Shown here piece after piece: positions 37,165 to 48,720 of a stretch of 64,000 nucleotides of DNA. Made by a program: the position numbers and the translations under genes. Under the pieces are notes generated by a model. The model saw only the letters and a program-made list of their open reading frames with translations, was not told the origin of the DNA and searched no databases. Numbering within the stretch: the first letter of the stretch is position 1; the number at the start of each line of letters is the position of its first letter. The DNA is taken from assembly GCA_028279445.1 (NCBI GenBank), contig JANQNT010000024.1:62001-126000 (forward strand), given 5' to 3'. This stretch comes from Tepidamorphaceae bacterium (GTDB lineage: Bacteria; Pseudomonadota; Alphaproteobacteria; Rhizobiales; Tepidamorphaceae).

Positions 37165-37408
37165 CGTCACGCCGCCCTCTCCTGCACCATCCGGGCAGCC
37201 CGATTGCCTGCCCGTCAAATCCTGCAAACGCGGTTAACGCTTTATGAACGTTCCGCGCCCGGCTGTTGTTCCTTGGGGTATAGTGTGGCCGTGGGGCATG
37301 CTGTCAAGCGCGCGGCAGACGCTTGGCTTGCCTTGTTGCTGCCCTCAAGCGTATGCACAAGCACGCCACATAGGCGGCTTTGTTGGAACCTGAGGCCTGA
37401 AGCGAAAG

Positions 37409-38038
37409 ATGAGTTGCGTTTCCCCCCCTTCAGCCTGGCGGCTGGCAGGACTTGCCGCGGCCGGTGCGATGGTCCTCTCCGTTACCGCCTGTGCCAACCC
37501 GATCACCGACCGCATTGGCGAAGCGTCGAGCGGCGTTGCCGAACGGCTGGGACTGTCCGGCGAGCAAAGCCCCAGCGACGAGCAGGCCCCGCCGCCGGTA
37601 GCGCGCGGCGAGACGCGTCCCTGTCCCCAGGCGATCATCCGCGACGGCACCCAGACGCTCAGGGTCTACGAGCCGGCGGGCGAGGGCGATCCGGACTTCG
37701 TGCGCTATCAGGGATCGATCACCAAGGTCGCGCGCGAATGCATCTACGCCGGCGACGAGATCGTCACCATCAAGTTCGGTGTTCAGGGCCGGGTGGTGAT
37801 CGGCCCGTATGGCAGGCCTGGAACCTACTCGCTTCCCATCCGCGCCGTATTCGTTCCGCGCGGCGGCGAGCCGGTCTGGGGTCAGCTCTATCAGGTCTCG
37901 GTGACCATTCCCGAGGAGGGCACCAACGCCGCCTTCCAGCTTGTCGAGCAGACCGCCGCCTATACCATTCCCCCCGGTACCAGCATGAGCAACCACGCGG
38001 TCTATGTCGGCTTCGACGAACTCGCCGGCCGTCAATAA
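37409..38038 (+). CDS. Putative lipoprotein, conserved in outline only
   Basis: A 209-residue protein with a lipoprotein signal (hydrophobic segment LAGLAAAGAMVLSVTA then Cys28). The mature part starts with a flexible, polar, proline-rich segment (about 35-70), then a beta-rich domain with two further cysteines (RPCPQAIIRDG and ARECIYAGDE) and ends with NHAVYVGFDELAGRQ. The mature domain pattern (input polypeptide with VRYQGSITKVAREC) is seen in rhizobial envelope proteins of unknown function. Divergent from ispH across about 245 bases and followed by the glycine riboswitch. Confidence 0.8.
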   Translation: MSCVSPPSAWRLAGLAAAGAMVLSVTACANPITDRIGEASSGVAERLGLSGEQSPSDEQAPPPVARGETRPCPQAIIRDGTQTLRVYEPAGEGDPDFVRYQGSITKVARECIYAGDEIVTIKFGVQGRVVIGPYGRPGTYSLPIRAVFVPRGGEPVWGQLYQVSVTIPEEGTNAAFQLVEQTAAYTIPPGTSMSNHAVYVGFDELAGRQ

Positions 38039-38122
38039 AAGCACCCCGCGTCAAGGTTTATAATCCGAGGTGAGTTGACACCCGGCAGCCTGTGTCTATC
38101 ATCGGCGCCGTCGAAGAATCGA

Positions 38123-38359
38123 CCTGCGGGAGACACTGGCAGATAAGCCAGGGCCGAAGGCGCAACCGCCCCGGAAACGCTCAGGCAACAAGGGACCGCA
38201 GGCCGAAATCGACCTCTGGAAAGCAACCGGATCAAGGTCCGGTTCACCGAAGGGCGTAGACCGCCAGATGCCTTGCCGGACGATCGGTCCGGTTAGCGTC
38301 AATGTCCGGACCCGGTGTCCGGACGCGGCGGTGAAATCTCTCAGGTTTCGCGACAGAGG
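38123..38359 (+). ncRNA. Tandem glycine riboswitch
   Basis: Two consecutive glycine aptamers upstream of gcvT. Aptamer 1 is closed by CCTGCGG/CCGCAGG (38123-38129, 38196-38202) and contains GGCCGAAGGCGCAACCGC and GGAAACGCTCAGGCAA. Aptamer 2 is closed by CCTCTG/CAGAGG (38213-38218, 38354-38359) and contains CACCGAAGGGCGTA and AATCTCTCAGG. Aptamer 2 is enlarged by two extra hairpins (38276-38292 and 38305-38323). Glycine binding is expected to switch on the glycine cleavage operon. Confidence 0.92.
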
Positions 38360-38408
38360 GGGCACGTGACGGCGCAATCCGCGCCGGTGGTGCTGTGACG
38401 CGAAACCT
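38343..38408 (+). promoter_or_regulatory. Predicted expression platform of the glycine riboswitch
   Basis: AGGTTTCGCG (38343-38352), part of the conserved core strand of aptamer 2, is perfectly complementary to CGCGAAACCT (38399-38408), which ends 8 bases before the gcvT ATG. Formation of this 10-bp stem would break aptamer 2 and mask the ribosome landing site; glycine binding would free it. A small GGCGC/GCGCC hairpin lies between the arms. Inferred from complementarity only. Confidence 0.65.
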
Positions 38409-38416
38409 GGTGATGC

Positions 38417-39574
38417 ATGTCGGGGCCTGATCAAGATCAATCGAAAACGGCGAGCTTGCTGCGCACTGCGCTGCACGCCGTCCACGTTGCCGCCGGTGCG
38501 CGCATGGTTCCCTTCGCCGGCTATGACATGCCGGTGCAGTATGCCGACGGCATCATTGCCGAACACACCTGGACGCGCACCAATGCCGGTCTGTTCGACG
38601 TCTCGCATATGGGGCAGGCACGCCTCGTCGGGCCGGATCATGCAAGCGTTGCCGCGGCCATCGAGGCGCTCGTTCCCGCCGAGATCACAGGGCTTGCGCC
38701 TGGCCGCCAGCGCTACAGCCAGTTGACCAACGACGATGGCGGCATCATCGATGACCTGATGATCGCCCGGCCGGCGGACCCCGCCCACGACGGGCAATTG
38801 CTGCTGGTGGTCAACGCGGCGCGCAAGGAGGTCGACTTCGCCCATATCGCGGAGCGGCTGCCGGGCGGTATCGAGCTTGTCCGCGAGGACGAGCGCGCGC
38901 TGATCGCGTTGCAGGGGCCGCGGACCGAAGCCATTCTGTCGGCGCATGTGCCCGGCATCGCCGACATGTCCTTCATGCAATCGGTCGAGGCGCCGTTCGG
39001 CGGCATCGCCTGCCGGCTGTCGCGCTCCGGCTATACCGGCGAGTACGGTTTCGAGATTTCCGTTGAAGAAGGGCATGCCGAGCAGGTCTGGGCCGGCCTC
39101 AGCGGCGATCAGTGGGTGCGCCCGGTTGGCCTTGGCGCGCGCGATACGCTGCGGCTGGAAGCGAGTCTGTGCCTCTACGGTAGCGACATTGACGAGACCA
39201 CCTCGCCGGTGGAAGCGGGGCTTGAATGGTCGATCGGCAAGCGCCGCCGCGAGGAAGGTGGCTTTCCCGGAGCCGGCCGTATCCAGCGCGAGCTCGCCGT
39301 GCGCCCATCGCGCCGCCGGGTCGGCATCCGGCCGCAGGGCAAGGCGCCGGCGCGGGCTGGCACCGTCATCGCGGATATGCAGGGCAATGAGATCGGCGTG
39401 GTGACCAGCGGCGGCTTCGGGCCGACCGTCGGCGCACCGATCGCCATGGGCTACGTCATGCGGGAGCATGCCTTGCCCGGCACCAGGATCGCGCTGCTGG
39501 TGCGCGGTCGCGAACTTGCCGCCGAGGTCGTCGACCTGCCTTTCGTGCGGCCGCGTTTTCATCGCGCGAACTGA
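38417..39574 (+). CDS. gcvT: Glycine cleavage system T protein (aminomethyltransferase)
   Basis: Transfers the methylene group from the aminomethyl-lipoyl H protein to tetrahydrofolate, releasing ammonia. 385 residues with [17 protein letters not shown] at residues 27-43, [12 protein letters not shown] near residue 57, the folate-binding [20 protein letters not shown] near residue 195, and [14 protein letters not shown] later. First gene behind the glycine riboswitch, followed by gcvH after 34 bases. The ribosome site is weak, consistent with riboswitch control. Confidence 0.95.
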   Translation: MSGPDQDQSKTASLLRTALHAVHVAAGARMVPFAGYDMPVQYADGIIAEHTWTRTNAGLFDVSHMGQARLVGPDHASVAAAIEALVPAEITGLAPGRQRYSQLTNDDGGIIDDLMIARPADPAHDGQLLLVVNAARKEVDFAHIAERLPGGIELVREDERALIALQGPRTEAILSAHVPGIADMSFMQSVEAPFGGIACRLSRSGYTGEYGFEISVEEGHAEQVWAGLSGDQWVRPVGLGARDTLRLEASLCLYGSDIDETTSPVEAGLEWSIGKRRREEGGFPGAGRIQRELAVRPSRRRVGIRPQGKAPARAGTVIADMQGNEIGVVTSGGFGPTVGAPIAMGYVMREHALPGTRIALLVRGRELAAEVVDLPFVRPRFHRAN

Positions 39575-39608
39575 TCGGTTTTCGATTTTCAGGACAGGGG
39601 ACGACACC

Positions 39609-39980
39609 ATGCTGCGCTTCACCAAGGACCATGAATGGGTGCGACTGGAGGGAACGGAGGTGACCGTCGGCATCACCGACTACGCCCAGTCGCAACTCGG
39701 CGACGTCGTTTACGTGGAACTGCCGGAGATTGGCCGCGCGGTGACCGCGGGCGGCGAGGCGGCGGTGGTGGAATCGGTCAAGGCCGCAAGCGAGGTCTAC
39801 GCCCCGGTCGCCGGCGAGGTGACCGCCGTCAACGATGCGCTTGCCGAAAACCCCGGCACCGTCAACGAGGATGCCGAAGGCACCGGCTGGTTCGTGAAGA
39901 TCAAGGTTGCCGACGTGGCCGAGGTCGAAAAGCTGATGGACGAGGCCGCCTACAAGGCCTTCGTGGAGGCAGAGGGATAG
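39609..39980 (+). CDS. gcvH: Glycine cleavage system H protein
   Basis: The lipoyl carrier of the glycine cleavage complex. 123 residues, with the lipoylated Lys58 in [28 protein letters not shown] at the N-terminus and [19 protein letters not shown] near the end are typical. ATG 39609 follows a CAGGGGA site. A longer in-frame reading to 39468 overlaps gcvT. Confidence 0.96.
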   Translation: MLRFTKDHEWVRLEGTEVTVGITDYAQSQLGDVVYVELPEIGRAVTAGGEAAVVESVKAASEVYAPVAGEVTAVNDALAENPGTVNEDAEGTGWFVKIKVADVAEVEKLMDEAAYKAFVEAEG

Positions 39981-40054
39981 CCGCGTTTGCGCTGGCGGGG
40001 AGCGGGGCTGCAATCCCCCTTCATCGCCGGCGCGCGCACCAACAGGAGAGCCGC

Positions 40055-40522
40055 ATGGCCCACCGCTATACCTCTGAAGTTATCTGGTCGCTCGACGAGG
40101 GCGATTTCGCCGGCAACACCTATTCGCGCGGACATCTCTGGCGCTTCGACGGCGGCATCGAGGTGCCGGGGTCCGCGTCTCCCACCATCGTGCCGTTGCC
40201 CCATTCCGTTGAGGCGGCGATCGATCCCGAAGAAGCCTTCGTCGCCGCGCTGTCGAGCTGCCATATGCTGTGGTTTCTCGATCTCGCCCGCCAGGCGGGC
40301 CATGTGGTGACGCGCTACGAGGACGAAGCCGAAGGCGAGATGGAGCGCATCGGCAAGGGTCGCCTTGCCATCACCAGGGTGACGCTGCGCCCGCGGATCA
40401 TGTTCGAGGGCACGCCGCCGGATGCCGCGGCTCTCGACGACCTGCACCATCGCGCCCACGACAACTGCTTCATCGCCAACTCCGTGACGACCGAGATCAC
40501 GGTGGAGGCGCGCTCATCGTGA
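40055..40522 (+). CDS. OsmC family protein inside the gcv operon
   Basis: A 155-residue predicted thiol peroxidase of the OsmC/Ohr fold. The two active-site cysteines are in [15 protein letters not shown] (Cys69) and [10 protein letters not shown] (Cys138), and [13 protein letters not shown] is the family helix. OsmC proteins detoxify organic hydroperoxides, some with lipoylated reductants. That makes its place between gcvH and gcvPA, beside a lipoyl protein, suggestive but unproven. AGGAGAG lies before ATG 40055, and gcvPA starts 13 bases later. Confidence 0.9.
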   Translation: MAHRYTSEVIWSLDEGDFAGNTYSRGHLWRFDGGIEVPGSASPTIVPLPHSVEAAIDPEEAFVAALSSCHMLWFLDLARQAGHVVTRYEDEAEGEMERIGKGRLAITRVTLRPRIMFEGTPPDAAALDDLHHRAHDNCFIANSVTTEITVEARSS

Positions 40523-40535
40523 AGGGATACAGTCT

Positions 40536-41879
40536 ATGCGTTATCACCCGCTGACCGACGCCGACAGGGCGGCGATGCTGGCGAAGATCGGCGTATCGGA
40601 TATCGATGCGCTGTTCGCCGACATCCCCGAGGCCGCTCGCCTCACCGAACCGCTCGATCTGCCGACGTCGCGCAGCGAACTGGAGGTGGAGCGGGCGATG
40701 TCGGCGCTCGCGGCGAAGAACACATCCGCAGCTTCGGTGCCGTTCTTCGTCGGCGCCGGCGCCTACCGCCACCACGTACCGGCAAGCGTCGATCATCTGA
40801 TCCAGCGTTCCGAATTCCTCACCGCCTACACGCCCTATCAACCGGAGATCGCGCAAGGCACGCTGCAGCCGCTGTTCGAGTTCCAGACCCAGGTCGCCCG
40901 GCTGACCGGCATGGAGGTCGCCAACGCCTCCATGTATGACGGCTCGACGGGATGCGCCGAAGCGGTGCTGATGGCGCAACGCCTGACGCGGCGCTCCCGG
41001 GCTGTGTTGTCGGGCTCGCTGCATCCCCATTATCGCGATGTGGTCGAGACAGTCTCGCGGCTTGCCGGCGACGAGGTGGTGGCGCTGCCAGCCGATCTGG
41101 CGGGCGCTGAGGATGTCGCCGCTCATATCGACGAGACGGTCGCCTGCGTCGTGGTGCAGACGCCCGGCGTCTTCGGCAACCTCACCGATCTGAGGCCAAT
41201 CGCGGAGGCCGCTCACGCCGCCGGCGCGCTGCTGATCGCGGTGTTCACGGAAGTCATGTCGCTCGGGCTCATCGAACCGCCCGGCGCCATGGGCGCCGAC
41301 ATCGTTGTCGGCGAAGGCCAATCCATCGGCAACGGGCTGAACTACGGCGGTCCTTATGTCGGCCTGTTCGCGACGCGGCAGAAATACCTGCGCCAGATGC
41401 CGGGCCGCCTGTGCGGCGAGACGGTGGATGCGGACGGTAGGCGCGGCTACACGCTGACCCTGTCGACGCGTGAGCAGCATATCCGCCGCGACAAGGCGAC
41501 CTCCAACATCTGCACCAATTCGGGGCTGTGCTGCCTCGCCTTCACCATCCACATGAGCCTGCTCGGCGATCTCGGGCTGACAAGGCTGGCGAAGCTCAAC
41601 CACGCCAACGCGGTGCTGCTGGCCGACGGTCTGGCGAGCGTGCCCGGCGTCGAGGTGATCAACGAGACCTTCTTCAACGAGTTCGCCATCCGCGTGCCCG
41701 GCAACGCGGCCGACGTGATCGAGGCGCTTGCGCAGAAAGGTGTGCTCGGCGGCGTGCCGTTCTCCCGGCTCGATCCGCAGGCGGGTCTCGACGACGTCAT
41801 CCTCGTCGCTTCCACGGAGATCAACACGGATACCGACCGCGCCGCCTACGTATCCGCCCTCACGGAGGTGCTGGCATGA
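40536..41879 (+). CDS. gcvPA: Glycine dehydrogenase (decarboxylating) subunit 1
   Basis: N-terminal half of the P protein, a 447-residue PLP-fold subunit working with GcvPB to decarboxylate glycine. Marks are [19 protein letters not shown] at the start, [16 protein letters not shown] near residue 70, [14 protein letters not shown] near 90, and [20 protein letters not shown] near 267. The two-gene P protein is usual in Gram-positives and some alphaproteobacteria, while many rhizobia have a fused gcvP. ATGA overlap with gcvPB. Confidence 0.96.
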   Translation: MRYHPLTDADRAAMLAKIGVSDIDALFADIPEAARLTEPLDLPTSRSELEVERAMSALAAKNTSAASVPFFVGAGAYRHHVPASVDHLIQRSEFLTAYTPYQPEIAQGTLQPLFEFQTQVARLTGMEVANASMYDGSTGCAEAVLMAQRLTRRSRAVLSGSLHPHYRDVVETVSRLAGDEVVALPADLAGAEDVAAHIDETVACVVVQTPGVFGNLTDLRPIAEAAHAAGALLIAVFTEVMSLGLIEPPGAMGADIVVGEGQSIGNGLNYGGPYVGLFATRQKYLRQMPGRLCGETVDADGRRGYTLTLSTREQHIRRDKATSNICTNSGLCCLAFTIHMSLLGDLGLTRLAKLNHANAVLLADGLASVPGVEVINETFFNEFAIRVPGNAADVIEALAQKGVLGGVPFSRLDPQAGLDDVILVASTEINTDTDRAAYVSALTEVLA

Positions 41880-43441
41880 GCATGAACACACAAGGGCGGC
41901 CCTCCGCACCAGCCGATGGAACGGCATCCGCCGCGCCTGAGACCTTCACCGGCAACAAGGCGCTGATGATCGAGGAGCCGCTGCTGTTCGAGATCGGCCA
42001 TGTGGACAATTGCGGCGTCGATGTGCCGGACGCACCGGACATCGGTAGCCGCCTCGGCGGACTGGAACGCAGCGAGCCGGCCGGATTACCCGGTCTCTCG
42101 GAACCGGAAGCCATGCGCCACTATGTGCGCCTGTCGCAGAAGAACTACGCCATCGATCTCGGCATCTATCCGCTTGGCTCCTGCACCATGAAGCACAACC
42201 CGCGGCTGAACGAGAAGATGGCCCGACTGCCGGGCTTTGCCGATGTGCATCCGCTGCAACCGCAATCGAGCGTACCGGGCGCGCTGGAGCTGATCGACAC
42301 GCTTGCCGGCTGGCTCAAGGAGATGACCGGCATGGCGGCGGTCGCCATGAGCCCCAAGGCCGGCGCCCATGGCGAGCTGTGCGGCATGATGGCGATCAAG
42401 GCAGCGCTCGAGGCGCGCGGCGAGGCGCGCAGCACGGTTCTGGTGCCGGCCTCGGCCCACGGCACCAACCCCGCGACCGCCGCTCTGCTCGGCTACGGGG
42501 TCAAGGAAATCCCCGCCCGCGACGACGGTACCGTCGATCCGCAGGCGGTGGCCGATCTGCTCGACGACACCGTCGCCGGCATCATGCTGACCAACCCGAA
42601 CACCTGCGGCCTGTTCGAGCGCGACGTGATCGCCATTGCCGACGCGGTGCATAAGGCCGGCGCCTACTTCTACTGCGACGGGGCGAACTTCAATGCCATC
42701 GTCGGCAAGGCGCGGCCCGGCGATCTCGGCATCGACGCCATGCACATCAACCTGCACAAGACCTTTTCCACGCCCCATGGCGGCGGCGGACCTGGCGCCG
42801 GCCCGGTGGTCTTCTCGCAAGCGCTTGCACCCTTCGCGCCGCTGCCGGAGGTAGTCGGCGAAGGTGATGATCTCAGGCTTGCCGAGCACCGCGCGGACCT
42901 GCCGCAGAGCTTCGGCCGGCTGACGGCGTTTCACGGCCAGATGGGCATGTTCGTGCGTGCGCTCGCCTACATGATGGCCCATGGCAGCGACGGCCTGCGG
43001 CGCGCCTCGGAGGATGCGGTGCTCAACGCCAACTATGTGCGCGCCGGCCTGTCGGACCTGATGTCGCTGCCCTTCGGCGACCGCGTCTGCATGCACGAGG
43101 TGCTGTTCGACGACGCCTTCCTCAAGGACACCGGCGTCACCACGCTCGATTTCGCCAAGGCGATGATCGACGAGGGCTACCACCCGATGACCATGTATTT
43201 CCCGCTGGTGGTGCACGGCGCGATGTTGATCGAACCGACCGAGAGCGAGTCCAAGGCGAGCCTCGATCTGTTCATCGCCACGCTGCGCGATCTGGCGATC
43301 GATGCCCGTGCAGGCAAGACGGATCGGTTTTCCGGCGCGCCCTATCACAGTCCGCGCCGTCGTCTCGACGAGACCCGCGCCGCGCGCCAGCCGCGCCTGG
43401 TGTGGACGCCAGCGGAACCGGTCAAGGAAGCGGCGGAGTAG
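41876..43441 (+). CDS. gcvPB: Glycine dehydrogenase (decarboxylating) subunit 2
   Basis: C-terminal half of the P protein carrying the PLP lysine, Lys295 in [17 protein letters not shown]. 521 residues, a little longer than usual because of about 20 polar residues at the N-terminus. Other family marks are [13 protein letters not shown] near residue 100, [14 protein letters not shown] near 195, and [11 protein letters not shown] near 440. ATG 41876 overlaps the gcvPA stop. The intergenic 43442-43662 that follows should hold the ppdK promoter; I see no gene there. Confidence 0.96.
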   Translation: MSMNTQGRPSAPADGTASAAPETFTGNKALMIEEPLLFEIGHVDNCGVDVPDAPDIGSRLGGLERSEPAGLPGLSEPEAMRHYVRLSQKNYAIDLGIYPLGSCTMKHNPRLNEKMARLPGFADVHPLQPQSSVPGALELIDTLAGWLKEMTGMAAVAMSPKAGAHGELCGMMAIKAALEARGEARSTVLVPASAHGTNPATAALLGYGVKEIPARDDGTVDPQAVADLLDDTVAGIMLTNPNTCGLFERDVIAIADAVHKAGAYFYCDGANFNAIVGKARPGDLGIDAMHINLHKTFSTPHGGGGPGAGPVVFSQALAPFAPLPEVVGEGDDLRLAEHRADLPQSFGRLTAFHGQMGMFVRALAYMMAHGSDGLRRASEDAVLNANYVRAGLSDLMSLPFGDRVCMHEVLFDDAFLKDTGVTTLDFAKAMIDEGYHPMTMYFPLVVHGAMLIEPTESESKASLDLFIATLRDLAIDARAGKTDRFSGAPYHSPRRRLDETRAARQPRLVWTPAEPVKEAAE

Positions 43442-43662
43442 GGCCCAGCCGCCTGCCGCGCCCCGACGCGTGATCGATTGCAACAGCAAGACCATGATCT
43501 CCCCAGTGAATGTGCACCTTGTGCGCTTTTTCCGGGCTGAGATACACATAGACCACAGGCTGAATTGCATCGCGGGCCGATTCGCGCGAAGAACCCGGCA
43601 GGGGATTTCGCGGCGCAGCATAACCACAGCACGGTACGTGCATTTCGGGGACACCTAAGACG

Positions 43663-46341
<2,679 letters not shown>

Positions 46342-46347
46342 GGGCAC

Positions 46348-47316
46348 ATGATCCGGGCGCCCGCCGATCTTGAAGCGCTGCGCGCGGGCGGCAAGCAGGC
46401 GCTGGCGCGCGCATTGACGGCGCTGGAGACCACCGCCGGTGAAACCGGGTTGCCCGATCCCGCAACGCTTGCGCTGCTCGATACCGCCTGGGCCGATCCG
46501 ACCGGTCGCGTCATCGGCCTGACCGGCCCGCCCGGTGTCGGCAAGTCGACGCTCACCGACGCATTGCTGCAGCGCTTTCGTGGTGAGGGCCTGCGCGTCG
46601 GCGTTATCGCCGTCGATCCCTCCTCGCTGATCACCGGCGGCGCCCTGCTGGGCGACCGCACCCGCATCCGCACCGATCCGGAGGGCGAGGCCACCTTCGT
46701 GCGCTCGTTCGCCGCCCGCGACCGGCTCGGCGGGCTCTCCGACCAGGCCTTCGCGGCCGCGGTGCTGATGCGCGCGGTGCACGACCGGGTGATCGTGGAG
46801 AGCGTTGGCATCGGACAGTCGGAGGCCGATATCGGGCTCGTCGCCGACACGCTGGTGCTGTGCGTGCAGCCTGGCTCCGGCGACAGCCTGCAGTTCATGA
46901 AGGCCGGCATCATGGAACTGCCCGATGTCGTCGCGGTGACCAAGGCCGACACCGGCAGCGCCGCGCGCCGCGCCCGCGCCGATGTGGAGGGCGCCATCGG
47001 GCTGTTCGAGCGGCGCTCGCAATGGAGCGTGCCGGTGGTTCCGGTCTCGGCTGTGACCGGCGAGGGGCTGGACGATCTGGTGGCTGCGGTCGACGCCCAC
47101 GGTGCATATATGGGCGAGGCGGACAGACTTGCCGAACGCCGTGACCGGCAGGCCCTCGACTGGATGCGTGACGGTGTGCGTCAGCGCTTCGGGGCCTATG
47201 GAAGCAAGCGCATGAATTCGCTCTCGCTCGAACCCGATGCGTCCGCGCCCTTCCGAGCATTGGCTGAGATCATCGCGCGCATTATGCCGGGACCTGACCC
47301 TAAACAATCCCGGTAA
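46348..47316 (+). CDS. meaB: Methylmalonyl-CoA mutase-associated GTPase MeaB
   Basis: A G-protein chaperone that protects and reloads B12-dependent acyl-CoA mutases. 322 residues with the P-loop GPPGVGKST near residue 60, VIAVDPSSLITGGALLGDR (the switch region), IVESVGIGQSEADI, and the guanine motif VTKADTGS. It follows ppdK by 6 bases, so they are probably co-transcribed. The mutase itself is not in the window; ethylmalonyl-CoA-pathway use in alphaproteobacteria would fit. Confidence 0.92.
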   Translation: MIRAPADLEALRAGGKQALARALTALETTAGETGLPDPATLALLDTAWADPTGRVIGLTGPPGVGKSTLTDALLQRFRGEGLRVGVIAVDPSSLITGGALLGDRTRIRTDPEGEATFVRSFAARDRLGGLSDQAFAAAVLMRAVHDRVIVESVGIGQSEADIGLVADTLVLCVQPGSGDSLQFMKAGIMELPDVVAVTKADTGSAARRARADVEGAIGLFERRSQWSVPVVPVSAVTGEGLDDLVAAVDAHGAYMGEADRLAERRDRQALDWMRDGVRQRFGAYGSKRMNSLSLEPDASAPFRALAEIIARIMPGPDPKQSR

Positions 47317-47318
47317 CC

Positions 47319-47338
47319 TTCGCTTAACCCTAAGCGAA
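47319..47338. promoter_or_regulatory. Inverted repeat downstream of meaB
   Basis: TTCGCTTA-ACCC-TAAGCGAA, a perfect 8-bp stem with 4-base loop, starts 2 bases after the meaB stop in a locally AT-rich patch. It lacks a T-run, so it could be a weak terminator or an operator for the next gene. Nearby TAACC words resemble CtrA half sites, which is only suggestive. Confidence 0.4.
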
Positions 47339-47434
47339 TTCACCACAAAATTGCCTGTATTCCATCTGTTTATAGCGTTAAGCAGGCTTCAACGCTTTTG
47401 CGGCGAAATAGACAGCCTTCGAAGGTTGTCTCGT

Positions 47435-48559
47435 ATGTTGGGCGCGTCCGCTGCTACGGGGTGTGGACGCGGCGACGCCGGTACGCGGGGATCTAAAGTG
47501 GTGTTTGCGTTGCGTAAGACAGGTCGTTTCCTGCCGCGCATTCCGCGTGGCAAGGATGCCATCCGAACAGGCGTTCTGGCTGCATTGGCCCTCGTCGCGA
47601 TGACGGGGCAGGCGGCCTATCAGGACGCTGCCGCGATGCTCACCCGCGAATTCACCGACGACGATCGCTGGCGCGCCACCTTCCTGGCCGCGCCGCATGG
47701 TGCGCAGTATCAGGCCAAGGTCGGGCTGCCCGTCAACGATGGTGCCGATGCCGACACGACCATTGGCGTCAGTGCCGGCAACGGCGAGGCGCCGATCGGC
47801 ATCGCCGCGTCCGATGCCATGCTGACCGGCAGCTTGCCCACAGGTCCCGATACCCGCGCGCCGGAAGAGCGCGTCAATCGCAGCCGCAAGGGTGCCTTGC
47901 GGATGAGCCGGCCGCCGGCCGCGCCAACGCTGAGGATCGATCCCAACGGCACCGGCATCATTCGCAACATGCCGATGCTGGTCGATCCCGCCGACATGGG
48001 CGTTGGCCGCATGTCGTTTACCAAGCCGACCGAGCAGCGCGGCGATATGGTGGTGCTGGCCTCCCTCGGCGTTGAGTTCCCGCACGGTCAGAATCTTCTG
48101 CGCAGCCTGTTCGATCCGCGCATGCCCGCCGATCCCGGCTACGATGTGAACCGCTATGCCCAGGAGCTGAACTGCCTGGCCACCGCGATCTATCATGAGG
48201 CGCGCGGCGAGCCTGATCCTGGCCAGATCGCCGTCGCCCAGGTGATCATCAACCGGGTGCGCTCGGGCTACTTCCCGGATTCGGTGTGTGGCGTCGTCTA
48301 CCAGAACAAGCACTGGCGCAATCGCTGCCAGTTCTCCTTTGCCTGCGACCGCATCTCCGACCGGGTACGCGACCGCGGTTCGTGGAAGAAGGCCAAGGCC
48401 TTCGCCGAGGACGTGATGGATGGCGATGCCTTCATCGATACGGTCAACGACTCCACGCACTATCACGCTGACTACGTGCATCCGCGCTGGGTGCGCGGCA
48501 TGGTCAAGCGCGACAAGATCGGCCGTCACATCTTCTACCAGGTCCGCAAGTGGCTGTAG
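47435..48559 (+). CDS. Exported cell wall hydrolase, SleB family
   Basis: A 374-residue protein whose C-terminal domain (about 245-370) is the SleB/Hydrolase_2 fold that cleaves peptidoglycan: CLATAIYHEARGEPDPGQ with its catalytic glutamate, QVIINRVRSGYFPDSVC, and RCQFSFACD. A membrane helix (AIRTGVLAALALVAMTGQ) near the N-terminus and a long low-complexity linker precede it, so it is likely anchored in the inner membrane facing the periplasm. The start is uncertain: ATG 47435 has GAAGG 9 bases upstream; GTG 47498 or 47501 would give a shorter cytoplasmic tail. Confidence 0.82.
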   Translation: MLGASAATGCGRGDAGTRGSKVVFALRKTGRFLPRIPRGKDAIRTGVLAALALVAMTGQAAYQDAAAMLTREFTDDDRWRATFLAAPHGAQYQAKVGLPVNDGADADTTIGVSAGNGEAPIGIAASDAMLTGSLPTGPDTRAPEERVNRSRKGALRMSRPPAAPTLRIDPNGTGIIRNMPMLVDPADMGVGRMSFTKPTEQRGDMVVLASLGVEFPHGQNLLRSLFDPRMPADPGYDVNRYAQELNCLATAIYHEARGEPDPGQIAVAQVIINRVRSGYFPDSVCGVVYQNKHWRNRCQFSFACDRISDRVRDRGSWKKAKAFAEDVMDGDAFIDTVNDSTHYHADYVHPRWVRGMVKRDKIGRHIFYQVRKWL

Positions 48560-48675
48560 TTGGTTAGCCTACGCACCGCGACATGACGTGACGCTCTCAT
48601 CAGCATTGCTGATGGCCACCATTCACAAATTGCGATTCTCACGACCACGCGAAGCTGCTTAGCTGCGCCGAGGAT

Positions 48676-48693
48676 GATTTGCATACGCAAATC
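48676..48693. promoter_or_regulatory. Operator-like palindrome before the MFS gene
   Basis: GATTTGC-ATAC-GCAAATC is a perfect 7-4-7 palindrome located 28 bases upstream of the MFS start. Such symmetry suggests a dimeric repressor site. No regulator gene is adjacent, though a TetR gene lies 2.6 kb downstream. Confidence 0.5.
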
Positions 48694-48720
48694 AGATCGG
48701 TGTGGAGCAGCGGTGCGATC

